Origin: Notamacropus eugenii
Taxonomy: Eukaryota > Chordata > Mammalia > Diprotodontia > Macropodidae
Length of the DNA: 64,000 bases
Direction: 5' to 3'
Assembly (NCBI RefSeq): GCF_028372415.1
Contig: NC_092877.1
Coordinates: 245,554,036-245,618,035 of the forward strand
The first letter of the stretch is position 1; each line of letters begins with the position of its first letter. The translations under genes and the position numbers were made by a program. A model generated the notes under the pieces. That model searched no databases and had not been told where the DNA came from. It saw only the letters and a list, made by a program, of their open reading frames with translations. Shown piece by piece: positions 57,471 to 64,000 of this stretch.

Positions 57471-59058
57471 AAACACAGTCATAATAAAATTCCAGTTCCT
57501 AACTTCAAACAACAATTTATTAACCCTAGATAATCTCATTGAAGTCCATAATGCATCTCAGTGAACTTTTAAGAACACCTTTCTATATAAAGAGGGCAGC
57601 AAAAATTTTCTGTGAAGAAAAGTGAGAAACAAAATATCAGAATTCCTTATTGATATGAACACCAAACAGCTATTCAAAAGACCATTTATGTTATTTTTAG
57701 TACTGCAGAATGTTAAAATGTATTAAAGTTATGAGTGGAAGGAAATGACTGGGTTTTATTATGGTAAAATCTTGGAAAATCGTCTAATTTCTCATAAATT
57801 GATTGCTCATGTTTAGGGCTTTTCAGTCTTAGATGCCATTTTCCTTATTATCATCTTTCATCCACTTTATATGTATTTTTATGGTTTCTTATTTTATTAT
57901 TATCTGAGGAATATATGCTATAACTCTCAGTGAAATCACTTCCCTTCCAAATTAGAATACAATGATCAATAGATACCATCTATAGAGACTTTTTCTGTTT
58001 GGTTCATAATGATGTATATTACATATGATATACAATATATACATACAATATATATAATGATGTATATTACATAATGATGTACATATGTAATATACATTAC
58101 ATAATTAATGTATATTATTAACTTACTCATTTGGTCATTATTGTTATAAATTATTGAGTAATTTTCACTTTTATTGTTCAGTAATTGTAAAATATTTTTG
58201 AAACCACAACGTATATTTCTGCGCAATTTGTTTTGTATTTGTTTCAAAACACTTTTTGATAAGTTTTTCCTTATTCAGTCCTCATTTTCCAAAAATTGTT
58301 TCTGTACCATCATCTCCAGTTTCAGTCCTGTACCTCTTTAAACTTGCTCATTACTCATTTGAGGACATAATTAGCACAAATTGTTCCTTTTTACTATTCA
58401 GGAAAAATTTCCATGCTCTCTGTAAATGTATAAGTATTCAATGAGTAAAGGGGGAGAATGGGACATTACTTTGTTCAGGGAGAACCACACATATAACCTG
58501 AATATAAGCCAATAACTGAATTTTTTGCCATTTGAGAGTGATACATAGCTGAGGCAGGAAGGAGATTGATGCCCAATGTCTGAAAGACAGTGTTTTGTAA
58601 GCCATTATATTTAGATTTTGTAATTTATTGCAATCTAATTCTAGCAATAATATAAATGTTTACTTTAAAGAATTTCCAAATTACATCCCCTTAGGACAAG
58701 GAAAGGCTGAACATCACATTAAATAACATATTTAAAAAATGTTCTTCCCTTTGTCTTGTATTTAAAATGGAAATAAAATAATTCACTTGTTTATTTAAAA
58801 AAAGCACAAAAACTTGCTACAGGCAAGTTCTGAACTTGTTTATTTACTTATTCATTCATGCATTTATTTGTTTGTTTGTTGTAGAAGAATATTGGCAACA
58901 TGAAAATAATTCTTTGCTTCTACATTTGTGTCATGCCATTTATACTTCTTACTCATTAAAAAAAAATTCTATAAAATCTCCTTTCATGACTATTTTTTCC
59001 TTACTCCGTCTTATCTTATTGCTTCAAAATCACATTTGTAAGGCATCATGCTATAATA
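57471..59058. other. Unique AT-rich DNA with AT palindromes
   Basis: An AT-rich tract at 58000-58115 holds inverted repeats (for example tatattacat ... atgtaatata) that could form cruciforms. No gene was seen. Confidence 0.5.
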
Positions 59059-59061
59059 TTT

Positions 59062-59225
59062 AGAGAGACAACATCAGAGTAAGGAAGGTCTGGGTTCAAT
59101 GCTACCTCTGACACTTGCTGGCTCTGTTACCTTGGCCAGCTTACTTAACAACCTTTCCACGTCCCAGACAATTCTCTAATATTAGAATATTCAGAGCAGA
59201 TACTGATTGGTGGAAGGAGTTTCAT
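59062..59225 (+). repeat. SINE (tRNA/MIR-type, marsupial)
   Basis: 'aggtctgggttcaatgctacctctgacacttgctggctctgttaccttggcc', 'gacaattctctaatattag' and 'tggtggaaggagtttcatcactggg' follow a marsupial SINE in order. Confidence 0.72.
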
Positions 59226-59277
59226 CACTGGGGACTCCCCAGACTGAAAAAAATATATAGGTCCAAGTCCATTATTA

Positions 59278-59324
59278 TACACACACAGACACACAGACAC
59301 ACACACATGCACACGCACACACAT
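59278..59324. repeat. (CA)n microsatellite
   Basis: ACAC with CAGA and CGCA interruptions. Confidence 0.93.
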
Positions 59325-59925
59325 TTCATAAATAACTTTGTCATTGTGGTTAAATGATGATATTCAGGTATCATTCTCCATTTAATTTTGTCATTGACGA
59401 AAACAATTCTGAGATGTATTTAGTCAGAGTATATAAGCACTGTTGTTATATACATGCATATATGTAGATTGAATATGTCTGTTCAAAAAGTAATTACTGT
59501 ATTTCAGATAATACCATCATGTCCATGAGAACTAAGAGCAGCGCTTCATAAAGGGGAAAAATCCTTTAAGTCAGATGTACATATCCTTATTACAAAAATA
59601 AACTATCTCATGATAGAGAATTATCTATGATCTCAGATTTCTGTTACAAGAATAAAAATAAGTATAGGTGAATAATTACTCATGTACATATAAGGAAGAA
59701 ATAAAAAATGAAGCCTGGCCAAGCTATGGTCAAATGAAGTATGTTAAGAGAAGACTTTTACTGGGGGAGGATATTATATGTCTCCTTGGTCTCCTTCAGC
59801 CGTGGCTGTGCCCAGATACTGACAAATAAAATCAAATATCAAATCCCCCTTCAGAAGCCACTTCTTAATTGTTCTGGCACCTGAAGAGATATCACAGTCG
59901 AAGGAACAAAGTGATCTTGATACTA

Positions 59926-59927
<2 letters not shown>
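59325..59927. other. Unique DNA, no gene seen
   Basis: Nothing recognised. Confidence 0.5.

Positions 59928-59929
<2 letters not shown>

Positions 59930-60015
<86 letters not shown>
59930..60015. repeat. Compound (CT)n(CA)n microsatellite
   Basis: About 31 perfect CT units followed by about 12 CA units. Long and uninterrupted, so likely highly polymorphic. RERER and VCVCV frames are artefacts. Confidence 0.98.
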
Positions 60016-60184
60016 CAATAGAAGCAAGTTAATGAGTGTTTCAAGTGGGAAATCAAATTAAATCAAGAAATTAGGCACTATGGAACACTGTGGAAATATA
60101 AAAATAGGGAGAAAATGGTCCCTGGCTTAAAACTTTTTCATTCTAATTAGGGACACAACCTTCAAACACTTATCTATTTACAAG

Positions 60185-60624
60185 ATATAGAAAGATTTAT
60201 AGCTATCTCTGTCATTATTCAAATTACATTCCCCATTTTCTATTACCTCATTCCTTACTCCCACCCCCACAATTTACTCACCAACAAATATCCAACCAGA
60301 TGCTGTTCACCTCTTCCACTGTGCTCTATGGATTGCTTGTTTGATAGGTAACAAATGCTTTCATATTAAATCTTTTGCATTTCCATTGCTTCTATATTCT
60401 GACTTTTACTGAGACCTCCTAATGTCACTGAATCCTTGGTCACTTCTTCTAACACTATATTCAGCTTCACTCATTCACTTTATTCACTGGTCCAAGTGGG
60501 GCAGTTGGATACTACTTGTTCTCCATCGCCATTCCCAGGTCCTGCCCCAGCAACATCAATTATCTCTCTTGCTTTGAATTTCATTCAATCCATACCTACT
60601 GCTCAGCAGCACCTCACTGTGACC
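60185..60624 (+). mobile_element. L2 LINE fragment, endonuclease part
   Basis: 'tgtgctctatggattgcttg' (CALW.AC), 'ttactgagacctcctaatgtcactgaatccttgg' (TET-type region) and 'ggtccaagtggggcagttgg' follow the L2 ORF2 endonuclease. Frames are decayed. It continues after the repeat at 60815. Confidence 0.7.
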
Positions 60625-60805
60625 CTTGGACTATGGTTTCTAAATAGTGTTAGGGCAACATTTGATTATTTTTTTTTTATCCCCAAATGATACCAACATA
60701 TAACACCCCCCTCCAAAATAGTCCTTTCATTGGTCCCTATCCAATGAACCAAAATGAGAAAATGAACCAAAACTAAGCTGAATTCATACTAGTCATTATG
60801 AGTAC
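60625..60805 (+). repeat. Unidentified interspersed repeat, copy B, within L2
   Basis: It shares ordered blocks with 57152-57470 and has no match to the L2 pattern on either side. It therefore looks inserted into, or joined within, the L2 fragment. Confidence 0.45.
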
Positions 60806-60814
60806 AAATTGGTT

Positions 60815-61440
60815 GTGCTGTAAACTTCTTAAAACAAACATGTCTAAAATTTAGCTAATTATCTTAACCCGAAAATTTTCTTCACTTGCAAACTTCCCTA
60901 TTCCCATCCAGGTGCCTATACTTCTTGTCCCAGTCTTCAAGGTACATAACCTACTTGTTATCTACAATTTCCCACTATTTCTCCCCTCTCATACCCTAAA
61001 TTGTGCCTAACTCCTGTCCATTTCACATTTACAACTTCTCTTGAATATGCCACATTATCTGTGATATTTCTACTACTTCAGTGCAGACATTTATTTCAAT
61101 CCTGAACTACTTCACTAGCATGCTGTTTGGTCTTCCTGCCATAAGTCTCCTTCCACTCAAGTCCATTCTTAACTCAGCTAGGAAACCATTCATTTTCCTA
61201 AGAGGAGATTCAACCATAACACTACCATACTCAAAATCTCTACTGACTTTAATACCACTAAGAATAAAGTAAAATATCTTCTATTTAGCATTCAATAATT
61301 CTCCCTTTCAAGTATTGTTACAATGTACCCTCCTCCTACATCCTCTCCAATCCCAAAATAACAAAAAAAATCTCTGTAATCCAGCCACACTGTCTTCATT
61401 TGTGTTCCTCAAACAAGATGCTCCATGTCTTAGTTCTAGG
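60815..61440 (+). mobile_element. L2 LINE fragment, reverse-transcriptase C-terminal part
   Basis: A frame at 61081-61272 reads FGLPAISLLPLKSILNSARKPFIF, matching the L2 VGLPASSLSPLQSILNSAAK region, and ends LIPLRIK (LPIASRIK). Further phrases 'cctcctacatcctctccaatccc' and 'ttcctcaaacaagatgctccatgtct' follow the L2 consensus. L2 stopped moving long ago in therians, so this is ancient. Confidence 0.82.
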
Positions 61441-61469
61441 ACATTTTTTCCCATTTTTTTTTTGCCATT

Positions 61470-62494
61470 TATTTATTAATTTTTAGTTTTCAACATTCAT
61501 TTCCACAAAATTTTGAGTTTCAAACCTTCTCCCCATCTGTCCCCTCACCTCACCCCAAAACACCGTGCATTATTATTACCCCTTCCTGAAAAATACCTTC
61601 CCTTCTATCAATCTCCTCCCTTCCCTTATCCCCATTTTCTTTCTGTTCTTGTAGGGCAAGTTAGATTTCTATACCCCATTTCATGTATTTCTTATTTTCC
61701 AGTTACATGCAAAAATACTTCTCATCATTTGTTCCTAAAATTTTGAGTTCTAACTTTTCTCCCTTCCTGCCTCCCCACCCATCCACACTGAGAAGACTAG
61801 CAATTCAATATAGGCTATATACGTGTAGTTTTTCTAAAGAACACCATAGCAGTCATGTTGTGAAAAACTAACTATATTTCCTTCCAACCTATCCTGTCCC
61901 CCACATTTATTCTATACTCCCTTTTGACCTTACCCCTCCCCAAAAGTGTTTACTTCTAATTTCCCTTCTCCTCTCATTTGCCCTCTCTTCTCTCATGCCT
62001 CCACACCCCACTTCTCCCCTTCTCCCCTACTTTCCTGTAGTGTAAGATAGATTTTTATACCAAAATTGAGTGTGTATGCTATTCCTTCCTTAAGTCAAAT
62101 GTGATGAGATTAAGCTTCACTTTTTCTCTCTCACCTCCCCCTTTTCCCCTCCATTTAATAAGCTTTTCCTTGCCTTTTTAGGAGAGATAATTTCCCCTAT
62201 TCCATTTCTCCTTTTCTCCTTCCAATATACTCCTCTCTCACCCCTTAATTTCATTTTTAACATATCATTTCTTCCAACTGAACTCACCCTGTGCCCTCTT
62301 TCTCTATATGCGTGTGTGTGTGTGCATCTGTGTGTCTCTGTGTATATGTATGTATAATTCCTCCAACTACTCAAATACTGAAAAAACTTTCAAGAATAAC
62401 AAATATTACCTTAACATGTAGGATGTAAACAGTCCAGCTTTAGTAAGTCCCATATGATTTCTCTTTCTTGTTTACCTTTTCATGCTTCTCTTGA
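61470..62494 (-). other. 3'UTR of half-L1 copy 3
   Basis: The C/T-rich + strand matches 49400-50375 in order, including the (GT)n tract at ~62310-62355. Confidence 0.75.
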
Positions 62495-63540
62495 TTCATG
62501 CGTTTGAAAGTCAAATTTTCTATTCAGCTCTTGTATTTTCATCAAGAATGCTTGAAAGCCTTCTATTTCATGGAATAACCATTTTTCTCTGTTATGCTGG
62601 GTAGGTGATTCTTGGTTTCAATCCTAGTTCCTTTGAGTTCTGGAATAACATATTCCAAGCCCTTTGATCTATTAATGTGGAAGCTGCCACATTCTGTGTT
62701 ATCCTGATTGTATTTCAACAATACTCTAATTGTTTCTTTCTGGTTGCTTGCCATATTTTCTCCTTTAACTGGGAATTATGGAATTTGGCTACAGTATTCC
62801 CAGGAGTTCCTTTTTTCAGTATCTTTTGGGAGGTGATTGGTGAAATCTTGCAATATTTATTTTACCTTCTGGTTCTACAATATCAGGGCAGTTTTTCTTG
62901 ATATTTTCATGAAACATGTTGTTTAGGCTCTTTTGTTGATTATCACTTTCAGGTAGCCCCATAATATTTAAATTATCTCTCTTGGATCTATTTTTCCAGA
63001 TAACTTGTTTTTACAATATTTCAAATTGTCTTTTGTTTTTTCATGCTATTGGTTTTATTTTGTAATTTCTTGTTTTCTCATGAAGTCTTTTGCTTCCATC
63101 TGCTCCATTCAAATTTTTAAAGAACTGCTTTCCATTTTAAATCTCCTTTTCCATTTGGGAAAATCTGTTCTTTAAAGTGTTCTTATTCTCATTGGCTTTT
63201 TGGGCCTCTCATGCCATTTGAGTAAATCTGTTTTTAAAGGTGTTCATTTCTTTACCATTTTGGGGGGTCTCCTTTAGCAAGTTGTTGACTCACTTTTCAT
63301 GATTTTCTTGCATCACTCTCATTTCTCATCCCAATATTTCCTCCACCTCTCTTACTTGATTTTCAAAATCCTTTTTGAGCTCTTCCATGGCCTGAGAGCA
63401 TTGTATATTTATTTTTGAGGTTTTGGATGCAGAAGCCTTCACTGCATTGCTTTTCTTTCTTCAAAAGGATGGAAAAAAAATACCTACTCACCAAGAAACT
63501 AACCTTCTATTGTCTTATTCTTTTTTCATTTTGGGGGCAT
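62495..63540 (-). pseudogene. L1 ORF1 of half-L1 copy 3, heavily decayed
   Basis: The ATG equivalent lies at 63540-63538 (MPPK... then a stop). Coiled-coil, RRM and C-terminal domain blocks can be followed by nucleotide similarity to copy 2, with several indels and stops. The stop at the ORF1 end of the younger copies is not kept. Confidence 0.8.
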
Positions 63541-64000
63541 TTTCCTAGCCAGTTACTTGACTCTTGAGTTCTTTTAACAAGAGGAGGGTATACTATGGGG
63601 ATGTTTAAGTTCTCAGCTCCTCCAAGGTGGCACAATCAAGGGAGATATGTTTACTCCTCTCCTGGCCTGCACTCTGGTCTGTGAGCACAATTCCGTCTCC
63701 AGAGCTTCCACCAGCTCCATCACACCAGCCAGTACTTCTCCTCACCCCAGGGCCACCAATCAATGTTGAGATTCAGATCAGCTACGTGATTCCCCCAGGG
63801 TCTTTAAGCCAGGGCTCCAACAATAGAAACTCCTGTTGCCTGGGATTGGGGCTAGACCACTGCATTTCCTTCTCACCCAGGTGCAAGATCTTTCTCCGTG
63901 ACCTTTGAAACTGTCTTTGGTGTTTGTGAGTTAAGGAATCTGGAACATCTAGTTGCTGTTCCATTCCTATGCTTGCTATGGATGCTATTCCTATGACAAA
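63541..64000 (-). promoter_or_regulatory. 5'UTR of half-L1 copy 3 (partial)
   Basis: GC-richer than its surroundings, with 'ctccaaggtggcacaatc' at 63620-63637. The true 5' end lies beyond or near the window edge. Open frames here are on GC-rich non-coding DNA. Confidence 0.55.

Larger units (their letters stand above)
61452..64000 (-). mobile_element. Older ORF1-only LINE (half-L1 type), copy 3, runs off the window
   Basis: From right to left: 5'UTR (63541 to the window end), decayed ORF1 (63540 to ~62495), 3'UTR (~62494-61470) and an A-tail at 61452-61462. The segment after ORF1 matches copies 1 and 2 directly ('atgggacttactaaagc', 'ttcttgaaa', 'ttcagtatttgagta'), again with no ORF2. It has many more differences and gaps than the other two copies, so it is older. 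Its 5'UTR does not closely resemble theirs, as if the promoter was replaced during family history. Confidence 0.82.

Overview
This window reads as intergenic or deep-intronic mammalian nuclear DNA, most likely from a marsupial. It is AT-rich, poor in CpG outside young repeats, and dense in LINEs, SINEs and microsatellites. I see no intact host protein-coding gene, no tRNA or rRNA gene and no CRISPR array. The marsupial reading is an inference from the L1 3' ends, from tRNA-headed SINEs with a 'cagttaggtggtgcagtgg' head and from a second SINE type ('gatgtcttgacttgcaagtg'), all of which match marsupial repeats I know. I cannot name the species from sequence alone.

Layout. 1-1416 is unique DNA plus a GATA microsatellite. 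1417-4363 is a full-length ORF1-only LINE ('half-L1', HAL1-type) on the + strand with its target-site duplication. 4364-11849 is mostly unique DNA with old MIR-type SINEs. 11850-16200 is a 5'-truncated L1 on the + strand carrying ORF2 remains. 16200-38285 is unique DNA with MIR and tRNA-headed SINEs, L2 tails, many microsatellites and one orphan exon-like block (34606-34659). 38286-38409 is a perfect 62-bp tandem duplication. 39681-40047 is a processed pseudogene of VAMP4 (a SNARE) on the - strand.

40225-48371 is a full-length but decayed L1 on the - strand (5'UTR, ORF1, ORF2, 3'UTR). It is split by two later insertions: a SINE plus L1-5'UTR composite inside ORF2, and a small 5'-inverted L1 between ORF1 and ORF2. 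48950-52375 is an older + strand L1 reverse-transcriptase fragment, split by a second full-length ORF1-only element (49390-52157, - strand, with target-site duplication). 52376-53962 is the 5' end of another old L1 (- strand). 54330-54600 is an L1 3' fragment. 54601-60180 is unique DNA with SINEs and microsatellites. 60185-61435 is an L2 LINE fragment carrying an unidentified repeat. 61452 to the window end is a third, older ORF1-only element on the - strand.

The main biological story is the ORF1-only LINE family. Three copies of different apparent age share one architecture: a CpG-rich 5'UTR starting with a YY1-like CAAGATGGCG site, a 362-codon L1 ORF1 and a ~1 kb polypurine-rich 3'UTR, with no ORF2. 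The two young copies have 17-bp target-site duplications at L1-endonuclease-like sites. They therefore appear to have been copied by the L1 enzyme supplied in trans. One copy carries two tandem promoter-like monomers where the other has one. Both young copies keep a long antisense reading frame running out through the 5'UTR. Names and families were assigned by eye from remembered consensus sequences and should be confirmed with a repeat library.
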